NCBI RefSeq assembly: GCF_001729485.1
Contig: NZ_CP017157.1
Location: 992,001 to 1,056,000 of the forward strand
Source of the DNA: Streptomyces lydicus
GTDB lineage: Bacteria; Actinomycetota; Actinomycetes; Streptomycetales; Streptomycetaceae
Reading direction: 5' to 3'
DNA: 64,000 nt
Below are positions 1 through 9,084 of the stretch, piece after piece. The position numbers were made by a program, and so were the translations under genes. Every line of letters begins with the position of its first letter. The stretch's first letter is position 1. The notes below the pieces were generated by a model. It was given only the letters and a program-made list of their open reading frames with translations, made no database searches and was not told the DNA's origin.

Positions 1-808
1 CCACAAGGTCGTCGCCATGTCCGACACGGCGACCGAACCGACGCCGGTACGCGGCCCGTTCGGCACGGGCAAGACCCCGCTGCGCTCCGTCGCCATCTCG
101 CGCGCCGAGAACACCGCGGCCGGTGTCTCCGGCGACGGCCGGTCGCTGTATGTGGCCGCCCTGGAGGACGGCACCACCCGCGGCGGCCCGCTGCTGACCA
201 GCGCCGGCTCGGCCAAGAACCCCGATGAGGGGCTGACCGCGCCGAGCTGGGACGGGCTGGGCGATCTGTGGATCGCGGACCGCGACGCGCACGGTTCCCG
301 GCTGCTGCGGATGCGTGAGGGCAAGGGCGACCCCGAGGAGGTCGCGGTGCCCGGGCTCGGGGGACGGCGGATCAAGGCGATCAAGGTGGCCGCGGACGGG
401 ATCCGGATCGCGGTCCTGGTGGAGGACAAGGGGCGTACGACGCTCCAGCTCGGCCGGGTCGAGCGGGGCGGCAGTTCGGCGCACCCGGTGCTGTCGGTGC
501 AGGAACTGCGGCCGATCGCACCGCAGTTGGAGGACGTGGTGGCCGCGTCCTGGGCGGGCGGCAGCCGGCTGGTGGTTGTCGGGCGGGAGTCCGGCGGGGT
601 GCAGCAGATGCAGTTCATGGAGACCGACGGCTCGGCGTCCAACGCGCAGACGCTGCCCGGCGTCAACGGCGTCAAGGCGGTCGCGGCCTCGGAGGACGAC
701 ACCAGGCCACTGATCGCCGACGCCACCGAGGGCATCGTGCGGCTGCCTACGGACGCGAACTGGAAGACCGTCGCCAAGGAAGGGACCGCCCCCGTCTATC
801 CGGGGTGA
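1..808 (+). CDS. lpqB: LpqB-type lipoprotein, C-terminal part (5' end outside window)
   Basis: This is the last ~268 codons of a gene that begins left of the window; the frame is open from base 2 and stops at 806-808. The residues form repeated beta-propeller-like blades with Ser-Gly-Asp-Gly and Trp-Asp-Gly turns (for example GVSGDGRSLYVA and PSWDGLGDLWIA), as in the C-terminal propeller of LpqB. Known LpqB proteins are membrane-anchored lipoproteins encoded after the MtrAB two-component system and modulate the MtrB sensor; mtrAB would lie just outside. The following gene is comF on the same strand after a 324-base gap. The family call rests on propeller character and neighbourhood, since the lipobox and GerMN domain are not visible. 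Confidence 0.8.
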   Translation, partial: HKVVAMSDTATEPTPVRGPFGTGKTPLRSVAISRAENTAAGVSGDGRSLYVAALEDGTTRGGPLLTSAGSAKNPDEGLTAPSWDGLGDLWIADRDAHGSRLLRMREGKGDPEEVAVPGLGGRRIKAIKVAADGIRIAVLVEDKGRTTLQLGRVERGGSSAHPVLSVQELRPIAPQLEDVVAASWAGGSRLVVVGRESGGVQQMQFMETDGSASNAQTLPGVNGVKAVAASEDDTRPLIADATEGIVRLPTDANWKTVAKEGTAPVYPG

Positions 809-1132
809 GGCGGACCGGCGGCGCGATGTCGGCGCCCCGGTGCCGGCCCCATGCGGGTGGCGTGGGGCGGTGGCCGGGGTGCCGGACGGCGCCAGGGCCG
901 GTGCCGGGGCCGGGTCACGGTCGACTCTCCGCGGCCATGGGCTTTGAGCCGCCGTACGGGCCTGTGACCGGTTCTCCCTCTCCACGGCCGGGCCGTTCGA
1001 CGGCGGTTCGTCCGGCGGCGGCTGCGGGCCATGACGCTTCCACGGTCGTGCGGCGCGTGGCGCTGATCTCCACCCCCTCCGGAGTTATCCACAGGGGTGG
1101 TGGCCGGGCGTGCGTGGCGGGACAGTGGAGTC
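809..1132. other. Intergenic region between lpqB and comF
   Basis: About 324 bases of GC-rich sequence with no convincing gene. The only distinct feature is a match to the nine-base DnaA box (TTATCCACA) at 1085-1093, 40 bases before the comF start. No clear terminator follows lpqB. Confidence 0.5.
1085..1093 (+). promoter_or_regulatory. Single DnaA-box-like nonamer upstream of comF
   Basis: TTATCCACA is an exact match to the E. coli-type DnaA box. The Streptomyces preference is usually TTGTCCACA. It stands alone, so it is not an origin; it could be a titration or regulatory site, or chance. Confidence 0.3.
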
Positions 1133-1927
1133 ATGCAGGGGGTTTGGCGTGAACTGGCCGGGCTGGTGTTGCCGGTCGCCTGTGCTGGGTGTGGCAGACC
1201 GCGTACGGAGCTGTGCGTGGAGTGCCGCCGGGCACTGGAGCGGGACGGGCGCGGGGCGCGGCGGGTGCGGCCGAGGCCGGAGCCGGCGGGGCTGCCTCGG
1301 GTGTGGGCGGGGGTGCCGTACGCCGATGAGGCGCGGGCGGTGCTGCTGGCGCACAAGGAACGCGGTGCGCTACGGCTGGCCGCGCCGCTGGGCGGCGTGC
1401 TGGCCGGCGCGGTGCGGGGCCTGCGGCCGGGAGCCGGGGCGCTGCTGGTGCCGGTGCCGTCGGCCCGGCGAGCGGTGGCCGGGCGGGGCCATGATCCGGT
1501 GCGCCGGATCGCGCTGGCCGCGGCCGCCGACCTGCGACGAGGGGCGGGGAACGGGGTGGGGGAGGGGGCGGGGGCCCGGGTCCTGGCCGTACTCCGCCAG
1601 CGCCGCCCCGTAGCCGACCAGGCGGGCCTGAGCGCCCGGCAGCGGCTGGCGAATGTGGCGGGTGCCCTGGAGGTGCGGGGCGGGGCCGGGAGGCTGCTGA
1701 GGGGGCTGCCAGTGGTGCTGGTGGACGATCTGGTGACGACGGGCGCCACGCTCGCCGAGGCGGCCCGGGCGGTGACGGCGGCGGGCGGTCGAGTGACGGG
1801 TGCGGCCGTGGTGGCCGCGACGGGCAGTGCCTTTCCCGGCGCTTTCACCGGCGGGGGGACTCCATGTGATTCTGCCGCCGAGCGGGGAAAGCGAGGTGGT
1901 GCGGCTGATGGTTACTCCGGCAAGTAG
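1133..1927 (+). CDS. comF: ComF family phosphoribosyltransferase-like protein
   Basis: A protein of 264 residues. The N-terminus has a four-Cys zinc-finger-like pattern (CAGCGRPRTELCVEC), and the C-terminal half is a type I phosphoribosyltransferase fold with the PRPP-binding loop VVLVDDLVTTGATLAEAA near residue 210. In other bacteria ComF takes part in DNA uptake; in actinomycetes its role is unproven. I chose the ATG at 1133 rather than the GTG at 1097 because the conserved part (GVWRELAGLVLPVACAGCG) begins directly after it. The gene lies between lpqB and hpf, the usual actinobacterial arrangement. A CGGAGC/GCTCCG hairpin at 1951-1967 follows the stop. Confidence 0.85.
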   Translation: MQGVWRELAGLVLPVACAGCGRPRTELCVECRRALERDGRGARRVRPRPEPAGLPRVWAGVPYADEARAVLLAHKERGALRLAAPLGGVLAGAVRGLRPGAGALLVPVPSARRAVAGRGHDPVRRIALAAAADLRRGAGNGVGEGAGARVLAVLRQRRPVADQAGLSARQRLANVAGALEVRGGAGRLLRGLPVVLVDDLVTTGATLAEAARAVTAAGGRVTGAAVVAATGSAFPGAFTGGGTPCDSAAERGKRGGAADGYSGK

Positions 1928-1950
1928 TCCAGGAGAAAAAGTCACCCGAA

Positions 1951-1967
1951 CGGAGCCGGGGGCTCCG
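1951..1967 (+). terminator. Hairpin downstream of comF
   Basis: CGGAGC at 1951-1956 can pair with GCTCCG at 1962-1967 over a five-base loop, 24 bases after the comF stop. There is no U-tract, so termination strength is uncertain. Confidence 0.35.
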
Positions 1968-2219
1968 AGGGGGTGCCGACATCCCTCCTGGAGAGCTATG
2001 TTCGGTTGTGAGGACTTGGCGGATGTTTTGCCTCGGATGTCGCGATGAATGCGTTCAGGGGCTTTTGCAGCGACCCTGAAAACGGGGGAATGGAGATCTC
2101 GTCGGCGGGGGAGGAGGAGGTGAAAGTCGCCAAGTCCGAGGCTTCGGCAATCACCGGAGCCTGGTGCAAGAAGGAATCGCCCCGCCTCCGGGCGGAGTGA
2201 TCCGGGAACGGAGTTCTGC

Positions 2220-2903
2220 GTGGACATCGTCGTCAAGGGCCGCAAGACCGAGGTGCCCGAGCGGTTCCGCAAGCACGTGGCCGAGAAGCTGAAGCTGGAC
2301 AAAGTCCAGAAGCTCGACGCCAAGGTGATCAGCCTGGACGTCGAGGTGTCCAAGGAGCCCAACCCGCGGCAGGCCGACCGTTCCGACCGAGTGGAGATCA
2401 CGCTCTACTCCCGTGGTCCGGTGGTCCGGGCCGAGGCGGCAGCGGCGGACCCCTACGCCGCGCTGGACCTGGCCACCGCCAAGCTGGAGGCACGTCTGCG
2501 CAAGCAGCACGACAAGCGCTTCTCGCGCCGCGGCAACGGACGCATTCCGGCGAGCGAGGTCGCTGACAACGTGCCGGACGCGGCGAGCCTGAACACCAAC
2601 GGCGAACTCGCCACCGAGGCCGAGGAGGTGCCGACCACGCGGGTCGGACCGATCGACGTCCGGGGCGAAGGACCGCTGATCGTCCGCGAGAAGACCCACT
2701 CGGCCGCGCCGATGCCGCTCGACCAGGCGCTCAACGAGATGGAATTGGTGGGACACGACTTCTATCTCTTCGTCGACGCCGACACCAAGCTTCCCAGTGT
2801 CGTCTACCGGCGGCACGCATACGACTACGGCGTCATCCACTTGAACCCTGATGCGTTCGGGAGGGAGGAGCCCGGCGGCGCAGGTGGCGCGCTGGGTGGC
2901 TGA
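2220..2903 (+). CDS. hpf: Long-form ribosome hibernation promoting factor
   Basis: A protein of 227 residues that fits long HPF. The N-terminal S30AE domain (about residues 1-105) starts MDIVVKGRKTEVPERFRKHV and binds the 30S decoding centre. A charged linker and a C-terminal dimerisation domain (about 160-215, with PMPLDQALNEMELVGHDFYLF) follow. In known species the long form joins two 70S ribosomes into inactive 100S dimers during stasis. The GTG at 2220 is preceded by GGAG near 2210. A 292-base leader separates it from comF, and a perfect 28-base palindrome follows the stop, so it is probably a single-gene unit. Confidence 0.93.
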   Translation: MDIVVKGRKTEVPERFRKHVAEKLKLDKVQKLDAKVISLDVEVSKEPNPRQADRSDRVEITLYSRGPVVRAEAAAADPYAALDLATAKLEARLRKQHDKRFSRRGNGRIPASEVADNVPDAASLNTNGELATEAEEVPTTRVGPIDVRGEGPLIVREKTHSAAPMPLDQALNEMELVGHDFYLFVDADTKLPSVVYRRHAYDYGVIHLNPDAFGREEPGGAGGALGG

Positions 2904-2916
2904 ACCTCACCCGCTC

Positions 2917-2944
2917 GGTGCCCCCGGCGTACGCCGGGGGCACC
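2917..2944 (+). terminator. Perfect 28-base palindrome after hpf
   Basis: GGTGCCCCCGGCGT is followed immediately by its reverse complement, giving a 14-base-pair inverted repeat 13 bases after the hpf stop. There is no T-run; GC-rich hairpins of this kind commonly end transcription in Streptomyces. Confidence 0.65.
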
Positions 2945-2974
2945 ATCGTGCCCGGGGATAGCAGGAGTTGAAGC

Positions 2975-2980
2975 CGTATA
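2975..2980 (+). promoter_or_regulatory. Possible -10 element upstream of the response regulator
   Basis: TATAGT lies in the 233-base gap between hpf and the response regulator. No well-placed -35 hexamer is evident, so this is only a candidate. Confidence 0.3.
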
Positions 2981-3136
2981 GTGTTTGTGCCAGCCAGGGA
3001 GTATGTGGACACGAAACGGCGACGTGCCGGGGAGACGGTCGTATGGCATTGATCGGGCTGGCCGCGGAGGGCTGTTGTCAACCAGCCTTATTTTCAAGCT
3101 CCGGCCTTTCGGCCGAGTAGTTGACGGGGAGGATCA

Positions 3137-3889
3137 GTGGGGGACAGTTTTGGGCCCGTGCGTGGTGACGCGGACGACGGCGAAGCCGGTGCCGGGGGCG
3201 ACGACCGGGCCGTGAGCGTGACGCGCAAGGAGCCGATCCGGGTCCTGGTCGTGGATGATCACGCCCTTTTCCGGCGTGGCCTGGAGATCGTCCTGGCCCA
3301 GGAGGAGGACATCCAGGTCGTCGGTGAGGCGGGGGACGGCGCGGAGGCGGTCGACAAGGCCGCCGATCTGCTGCCCGACATCGTGCTGATGGACGTCCGG
3401 ATGCCCAAGCGCGGCGGTATCGAGGCGTGTACCTCCATCAAGGAGGTGGCCCCCAGCGCCAAGATCATCATGCTGACGATCAGTGACGAGGAGGCCGACC
3501 TCTACGACGCGATCAAGGCCGGCGCCACCGGGTACCTCCTGAAGGAGATCTCCACCGACGAGGTCGCGACCGCGATCCGTGCCGTCGCCGACGGCCAGTC
3601 GCAGATCAGCCCGTCGATGGCGTCGAAGCTCCTGACGGAGTTCAAGTCGATGATCCAGCGCACGGACGAGCGCCGGCTGGTGCCGGCGCCCCGGCTCACC
3701 GACCGTGAGCTGGAGGTCCTCAAGCTGGTCGCCACCGGCATGAACAACCGCGATATCGCCAAGGAACTCTTCATCTCCGAGAACACGGTGAAGAACCACG
3801 TCCGCAACATCCTGGAGAAGCTGCAACTGCACTCCCGGATGGAAGCGGTGGTGTACGCGATGCGGGAGAAGATCCTCGAGATCCGCTGA
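3137..3889 (+). CDS. Orphan response regulator, NarL/LuxR family
   Basis: A protein of 250 residues. The receiver domain (about 35-155) has the acidic pair in VLVVDDHALF, the phospho-acceptor Asp in DIVLMDVRMPKRGG, and the conserved Thr and Lys (MLTIS, YLLKE). A C-terminal LuxR-type helix-turn-helix (about 190-245) contains LTDRELEVLKLVATG and ENTVKNHVRNILEKL. The GTG at 3137 is chosen because GGGAGGATC precedes it by four to eight bases; the first ~30 residues are acidic and nonconserved. No histidine kinase gene lies beside it, so its kinase is encoded elsewhere. The target genes cannot be told from the sequence. Confidence 0.9.
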   Translation: MGDSFGPVRGDADDGEAGAGGDDRAVSVTRKEPIRVLVVDDHALFRRGLEIVLAQEEDIQVVGEAGDGAEAVDKAADLLPDIVLMDVRMPKRGGIEACTSIKEVAPSAKIIMLTISDEEADLYDAIKAGATGYLLKEISTDEVATAIRAVADGQSQISPSMASKLLTEFKSMIQRTDERRLVPAPRLTDRELEVLKLVATGMNNRDIAKELFISENTVKNHVRNILEKLQLHSRMEAVVYAMREKILEIR

Positions 3890-3922
3890 GCGGCCGGACG
3901 GCTCGCGTCCGGCCGCCGTCGC

Positions 3923-5128
3923 TCAGCCGGCCGGCTGCCGCCGGTCCAGCTCCGTGCGCAGGGCGGCGGCCAAGGCGGGGTCGTCGCAGCGCTCCACGCG
4001 TACGGCGTCGCAGCCGACCCAGGCCGCGGCCTCCCGAAGCGCCTGGGCCATCGGGGCGACGGCCGAACGGCCGTCCATCGACACCTGGCGGGCGACGAGC
4101 GTGGAGCCCTCACGGGCCGGGTCCACCCGGCCCCTCAGCCGGCCGCCGGTCAGCAGCGGCATGGCGAAGTAGCCGTGTATCCGCTGGGGCCGGGGGACGT
4201 ACGCCTCCAGGCGGTGGGTGAACCCGAAGACCCGCTCCGTGCGGGGGCGGTCCCAGATCAGGGAGTCGAAGGGCGAGAGCAGCGTCGTGCGGTGCCGGCC
4301 CCGGGGCGGGGCGGCGAGCGCGGCCGGATCGGCCCAGGCGGCCTTCCCCCAGCCCTCGACCTCGACCGGGACCAGCCCGGAATCGGCGATCACGGCATCG
4401 ACCTGCTCGGCCTTGAGGCGGTGGTAGTCGGCCAGGTCGGCGCGGGTGGCCACTCCCAGGGCGGCCCCGGCCTGGGCGACCAGCCGGCGCAGGCACTCGG
4501 CGTCGGCCAGGTCGTCGTGGAGCAGTTCCGCGGGGACGGCGCGCTCGGCGAGGTCGTAGACCCGTTTCCAGGCGCGCCGCCGGGTGCAGACCACCTCGCC
4601 GGTGTCCAGCAGCCACTCCACCGCGATCTTGGTCTCGGACCAGTCCCACCACTCGCCGCCCTTCCGGCCGCCGCCCAGCTCGGTGGTGGTCAGCGGGCCG
4701 TCGGCCTTCAGGCGGTCCAGTACGGCGGCGCAGGAGCGTTCGGAATCCTCCATGACGTGCCAGCGGTGGCCCTTGGCGCGACGGGCGCGGCGGCGGAACG
4801 CGAAGTGCGGCCACTCCTCGATGGGCAGGATGCAGGCGGCGTGCGACCAGTACTCGAAGCTGTGCGCGTCGGCCCAGTAGGCGGCCTCGACGGCGGGGCG
4901 GCCGACGGCGCCCAGCCGGGCGTAGGGGACCAGCTCGTGGGAGCGGGCCAGCACCGAGATCGTGTCGAGCTGTACGGCGCCCAGCCGCCGGAGCATGCCG
5001 CGCACGCCGGCCCGGCGGTCCGGGGCACCGAGCAGGTCCTGGGCCCGCAGCGCCAGGCGTCGGGCGTCGTCGCGGGACAGGTCGGTCACGGGCTTCGGCT
5101 GGGACGGTGGCTGCGTCACGGCGGTCAT
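3923..5128 (-). CDS. Winged-helix DNA-binding protein, YcaQ/AlkX-like
   Basis: A protein of 401 residues of the HTH_42 (formerly DUF1006) family. It begins LSRDDARRLALRAQDLLG, continues through RLGAVQLDTISVLARSHEL, and contains the family's YWSHAACILP segment. Characterised relatives are DNA glycosylases that unhook interstrand crosslinks, but many members are unstudied, so a repair role is an inference. I chose the ATG at 5128 over the upstream TTG at 5158. A TACGCT -10-like hexamer ends seven bases before this ATG on the minus strand, which suggests a leaderless transcript. It is convergent with the response regulator, with a 33-base gap. Confidence 0.8.
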   Translation of the reverse strand: MTAVTQPPSQPKPVTDLSRDDARRLALRAQDLLGAPDRRAGVRGMLRRLGAVQLDTISVLARSHELVPYARLGAVGRPAVEAAYWADAHSFEYWSHAACILPIEEWPHFAFRRRARRAKGHRWHVMEDSERSCAAVLDRLKADGPLTTTELGGGRKGGEWWDWSETKIAVEWLLDTGEVVCTRRRAWKRVYDLAERAVPAELLHDDLADAECLRRLVAQAGAALGVATRADLADYHRLKAEQVDAVIADSGLVPVEVEGWGKAAWADPAALAAPPRGRHRTTLLSPFDSLIWDRPRTERVFGFTHRLEAYVPRPQRIHGYFAMPLLTGGRLRGRVDPAREGSTLVARQVSMDGRSAVAPMAQALREAAAWVGCDAVRVERCDDPALAAALRTELDRRQPAG

Positions 5129-5206
5129 GCGGCACAGCGTAGGGGCGGCCACTGACAACGGGCCCGGGCCCGTGGGCCCGGGCCGTCGCGGGGGCGTGCG
5201 GCCGGC

Positions 5207-5836
5207 TCAGCCGCGGTGCGGCAGATACGGCGTGGTGTCCGGCAGCGGCAGGCCGAGGGGGCCGGCGGGGGCGGGCCCCTCGGCGCCGGCGAGGTCGGAG
5301 GGCAGCAGCGAGCCGATCCAGCAGTCCCGGCGGGTCCCGTCGTGCAGCAGCTTGGCGCGCAGGGTGCCCTCCCGTTGGAAGCCCAGCTTGCGGGCGACAC
5401 CCCAGGAGCCCTCGTTTCCGGCCTCCGCGAGCCACTCCAGGCGTTCCACCCCCAGGTCGTGGAACGCCCAGTGCAGCACCGCGCGGCCCGCCTCGACCGT
5501 GTAGCCCTTGCCGCGCTGCTCCTTCGCCGTCCAGTAGCCCAGCTCGGCCTGCCGCTCGGGGGTGCGCAGCTGGGCGAGGCGTACCAGGGACATCGCGCCG
5601 ACCAGGGTGTCGTCCGCCCGGGAGAGCACCGCGAAGGTGTAGGAGGTGTCGTCGCGCCAGCCCTCGGGGACGATCGTGCCGACGAAGCGCTCCGCCTCCT
5701 CGTGGCTGTACGGCGAGGGGACGACGGTCCAGCGCGGAATCTCGGGGTCCTGGCAGGCGGCGTGCACCGCAGGCGCGTCGTCGGGTTCGAAGGGGCGCAG
5801 CACGAGGCGCTCGGTGGTGAGGGTGACCGGCTTCAT
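5207..5836 (-). CDS. GNAT family N-acetyltransferase, RimJ/RimL type
   Basis: A protein of 209 residues. It begins with the RimJ/RimL hallmark LTTERLVLRPFEPDDAPAV and has the acetyl-CoA-binding motif A near ELGYWTAKEQRGKGYTVEAG and a late RLEWLAEAGNEGSWGVARKL segment. RimJ/RimL-type enzymes acetylate ribosomal-protein N-termini or small-molecule amines; the substrate here is unknown. The ATG at 5836 directly precedes the conserved N-terminus. The C-terminal ~30 residues are Pro/Gly-rich and nonconserved. It lies between the winged-helix gene (same strand, 78-base gap) and divergent secA. Confidence 0.85.
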   Translation of the reverse strand: MKPVTLTTERLVLRPFEPDDAPAVHAACQDPEIPRWTVVPSPYSHEEAERFVGTIVPEGWRDDTSYTFAVLSRADDTLVGAMSLVRLAQLRTPERQAELGYWTAKEQRGKGYTVEAGRAVLHWAFHDLGVERLEWLAEAGNEGSWGVARKLGFQREGTLRAKLLHDGTRRDCWIGSLLPSDLAGAEGPAPAGPLGLPLPDTTPYLPHRG

Positions 5837-6086
5837 GGACTGAGTCTGCAAGGTTGTGGAAGACGTTGCGACGGGTTTTCGGCATGATTCCCGGCCTTGC
5901 CCGGCACCTTCTCGCGGCCTCGTGCGTTTCCCGTGAGAAGGGGATGGCGGGGTTCGCGGCGGCGGACCTCCCGGCCCGGCGGCGTCCTCCTTTACGATGG
6001 CCGTTGCGGCGGGGCCTGCCCCTTGGAAAAATGCCGCGCCCGCGCACCCGACCGTGCAGGCCCGACCGGCAAGGAGACCAGCCCAA

Positions 6087-8939
6087 GTGTCCGTCTTGAC
6101 GAAGATCATGCGTGCAGGCGAAGGAAAGATCCTGCGCAAGCTGCACCGCATCGCGGGCCAGGTCAACTCCATCGAGGAGGACTTCGCGGCCCTCTCCGAC
6201 GCTGAGCTGCGGGCGCTCACGGACGAGTACAAGCAGCGGTACGCGGACGGCGAGAGCCTCGACGACCTGCTGCCCGAAGCGTTCGCCACGGTCCGTGAGG
6301 GCGCCAAGCGCGTCCTCGGCCAGCGGCACTACGACGTCCAGCTGATGGGTGGCGCGGCCCTTCACCTGGGGTACGTGGCCGAGATGAAGACCGGTGAGGG
6401 CAAGACCCTGGTGGGTACCCTCCCGGCGTATCTGAACGCGCTGTCCGGCAAGGGCGTCCACCTGATCACGGTGAACGACTACCTGGCCGAGCGTGACTCC
6501 GAGATGATGGGCCGGGTCCACAAGTTCCTGGGCCTGACCGTCGGTTGCATCCTCGCCGACATGACGCCGGCGCAGCGCCGTGAGCAGTACGCCTGCGACA
6601 TCACCTACGGCACGAACAACGAGTTCGGCTTCGACTACCTCCGCGACAACATGGCCTGGGCGCAGGACGAACTCGTCCAGCGGGGCCACAACTTCGCGAT
6701 CGTCGACGAGGTCGACTCGATCCTCGTCGACGAGGCCCGTACGCCGCTGATCATCTCCGGCCCGGCGGACTCGGCCACCAAGTGGTACGGCGACTTCGCC
6801 AAGTTGGTGCAGCGCCTGAAGCGGGGCGAGGCGGCCAACCCGCAGCGCGGCATCGAGGAGACCGGCGACTACGACGTCGACGAGAAGAAGCGCACGGTCG
6901 GCATCCACGAGTCCGGTGTCAGCAAGGTCGAGGACTGGCTGGGCATCGACAACCTGTACGAGTCGGTGAACACCCCGCTCGTCGGTTACCTCAACAACGC
7001 GATCAAGGCCAAGGAGCTCTTCAAGAACGACAAGGACTACGTCGTCATCGACGGCGAAGTCATGATCGTCGACGAGCACACCGGCCGTATCCTCGCCGGC
7101 CGCCGCTACAACGAGGGCATGCACCAGGCCATCGAGGCGAAGGAGGGGGTGGAGATCAAGGACGAGAACCAGACGCTCGCCACGATCACCCTCCAGAACT
7201 TCTTCCGCCTCTACGACAAGCTCTCCGGCATGACCGGTACGGCCATGACCGAGGCCGCCGAGTTCCACCAGATCTACAAGCTCGGCGTGGTGCCGATCCC
7301 GACGAACCGCCCGATGGTCCGCAAGGACCAGGCGGACCTGATCTACCGCACCGAGCCCGCGAAGTTCGACGCGGTCGTCGAGGACATCGTCGAGAAGCAC
7401 GGCAAGGGCCAGCCGATCCTGGTCGGCACGACGTCCGTGGAGAAGTCCGAGTACCTCTCCCAGCAGCTCAACAAGCGCGGCGTGCCGCACGAGGTCCTCA
7501 ACGCCAAGCAGCACGACCGGGAGGCGTCGATCGTCGCCCAGGCGGGCCGCAAGGGCGCCGTCACGGTCGCCACGAACATGGCCGGCCGCGGTACGGACAT
7601 CAAGCTCGGCGGCAACCCCGACGACCTGGCCGAGGCCGAGCTGCGCCAGCTGGGCCTGGACCCCGTCGAGCACGTCGAGGAGTGGGCGGCCGCGCTGCCC
7701 GCCGCCCTGGAGCGCGCCGAGGCCGCGGTCAAGGCGGAGTTCGAGGAGGTCAAGGAGCTCGGCGGGCTGTACGTGCTCGGCACGGAGCGGCACGAGTCGC
7801 GCCGGATCGACAACCAGCTGCGCGGTCGTTCCGGCCGTCAGGGCGACCCGGGTGAGTCGCGGTTCTACCTTTCCCTGGGCGACGACCTGATGCGGCTGTT
7901 CAAGGCGCAGATGGTCGAGCGGGTCATGGCGATGGCCAATGTGCCCGACGACGTCCCGATCGAGAACAAGATGGTGACCCGGGCGATCGCCTCCGCGCAG
8001 TCGCAGGTCGAGCAGCAGAACTTCGAGACGCGCAAGAACGTCCTGAAGTACGACGAGGTGCTCAACCGCCAGCGTGAGGTCATCTACGCCGAGCGCCGGC
8101 GCGTCCTGGAGGGCGAGGATCTGCAGGACCAGATCAAGCACTTCATGGACGACACGATCGACGCGTACATCCAGGCGGAGACCGTCGAGGGCTTCGCCGA
8201 GGAGTGGGACCTGGACCGCCTGTGGGGCGCGTTCAAGCAGCTCTACCCGGTCAAGGTGACGATCGAGGAGCTGGAGGAGGAGGCCGGCGACCGCGCGGGC
8301 ATCACCGCCGAGTTCATCGCCGACGCCGTCAAGGACGACATCCACGAGCAGTACGCCGCCCGTGAGGAGCAGCTCAGCTCGGACGTCATGCGGGAGCTGG
8401 AGCGCCGGGTCGTGCTGTCCGTCCTGGACCGCAAGTGGCGTGAGCACCTCTACGAGATGGACTACCTCCAGGAGGGCATCGGTCTGCGCGCGATGGCCCA
8501 GAAGGACCCGCTGGTCGAGTACCAGCGCGAGGGCTTCGACATGTTCACCGCCATGATGGAGGGCATCAAGGAGGAGTCCGTCGGCTACCTGTTCAACCTG
8601 GAGGTCCAGGTGGAGCAGCAGGTCGAGGAGGTTCCCGTCCAGGAGGTGGCCGAGGCCCCGTCGCTGGACAAGGAGCTGCAGCAGGCGCCGGCCGGGGCCG
8701 GTGTCGCGGTGGCCGGCGGCGGACGGCCGGAGATCCACGCCAAGGGCCTGGAGGCGCCGCAGCGGCCGGACCGGCTGCACTTCACCGCGCCCAAGGTGGA
8801 CGGTGACGGCAGCGTCGTCGAGGGCGACTTCATCAGCGACGAGGAGGCCGGCGGCCCGGCCCGTTCCGAGGCGGACGGGCTGACGCGGGCGGAGCGGCGC
8901 AAGGCCCAGAAGAGCGCCGGCCGTCGCCGCAAGAAGTGA
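6087..8939 (+). CDS. secA: Preprotein translocase ATPase SecA
   Basis: A protein of 950 residues, the normal SecA size. It drives Sec-dependent export by feeding preproteins through SecYEG. Visible motifs are Walker A in [15 protein letters not shown], the DEVD box in [19 protein letters not shown], the helicase motif [14 protein letters not shown], and motif VI in [14 protein letters not shown]. The C-terminus is Lys/Arg-rich ([16 protein letters not shown]) and lacks the Cys-type zinc-binding tail of E. coli SecA, as is usual in actinobacteria. I chose the GTG at 6087 ([14 protein letters not shown]) because AAGGAG at 6071-6076 is suitably placed; upstream in-frame codons encode non-homologous sequence. 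Two strong hairpins follow the stop. Confidence 0.97.
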   Translation: MSVLTKIMRAGEGKILRKLHRIAGQVNSIEEDFAALSDAELRALTDEYKQRYADGESLDDLLPEAFATVREGAKRVLGQRHYDVQLMGGAALHLGYVAEMKTGEGKTLVGTLPAYLNALSGKGVHLITVNDYLAERDSEMMGRVHKFLGLTVGCILADMTPAQRREQYACDITYGTNNEFGFDYLRDNMAWAQDELVQRGHNFAIVDEVDSILVDEARTPLIISGPADSATKWYGDFAKLVQRLKRGEAANPQRGIEETGDYDVDEKKRTVGIHESGVSKVEDWLGIDNLYESVNTPLVGYLNNAIKAKELFKNDKDYVVIDGEVMIVDEHTGRILAGRRYNEGMHQAIEAKEGVEIKDENQTLATITLQNFFRLYDKLSGMTGTAMTEAAEFHQIYKLGVVPIPTNRPMVRKDQADLIYRTEPAKFDAVVEDIVEKHGKGQPILVGTTSVEKSEYLSQQLNKRGVPHEVLNAKQHDREASIVAQAGRKGAVTVATNMAGRGTDIKLGGNPDDLAEAELRQLGLDPVEHVEEWAAALPAALERAEAAVKAEFEEVKELGGLYVLGTERHESRRIDNQLRGRSGRQGDPGESRFYLSLGDDLMRLFKAQMVERVMAMANVPDDVPIENKMVTRAIASAQSQVEQQNFETRKNVLKYDEVLNRQREVIYAERRRVLEGEDLQDQIKHFMDDTIDAYIQAETVEGFAEEWDLDRLWGAFKQLYPVKVTIEELEEEAGDRAGITAEFIADAVKDDIHEQYAAREEQLSSDVMRELERRVVLSVLDRKWREHLYEMDYLQEGIGLRAMAQKDPLVEYQREGFDMFTAMMEGIKEESVGYLFNLEVQVEQQVEEVPVQEVAEAPSLDKELQQAPAGAGVAVAGGGRPEIHAKGLEAPQRPDRLHFTAPKVDGDGSVVEGDFISDEEAGGPARSEADGLTRAERRKAQKSAGRRRKK

Positions 8940-8975
8940 GCGTCGCCGCGAGAAGTGAGCGAGCAGGGGTGAGGG

Positions 8976-8999
8976 GGCGCCGGTAGGGATACCGGCGCC
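8976..8999 (+). terminator. First hairpin after secA
   Basis: GGCGCCGGTA (8976-8985) and TACCGGCGCC (8990-8999) form a perfect 10-base-pair stem with a GGGA loop, 37 bases after the stop. Confidence 0.6.
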
Positions 9000-9010
9000 G
9001 CGTGACCCGG

Positions 9011-9044
9011 GGCGCCCCGGCCGGAAAGCGGCCGGGGCGCCTTT
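9011..9044 (+). terminator. Second hairpin after secA
   Basis: GGCGCCCCGGCC (9011-9022) pairs with GGCCGGGGCGCC (9030-9041) around a seven-base loop and is followed by TTT. It lies between convergent genes and may serve both. Confidence 0.75.
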
Positions 9045-9084
9045 GCGTGCGCCGGTCACGGGGGCGGGGTGTCGCGGCGGCCGG

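Noticed and set aside
4110..9059. A 1649-codon open frame on the minus strand opposite secA and through its neighbours
   Set aside because: It crosses several real genes on both strands and has no family resemblance; it is a codon-bias shadow.
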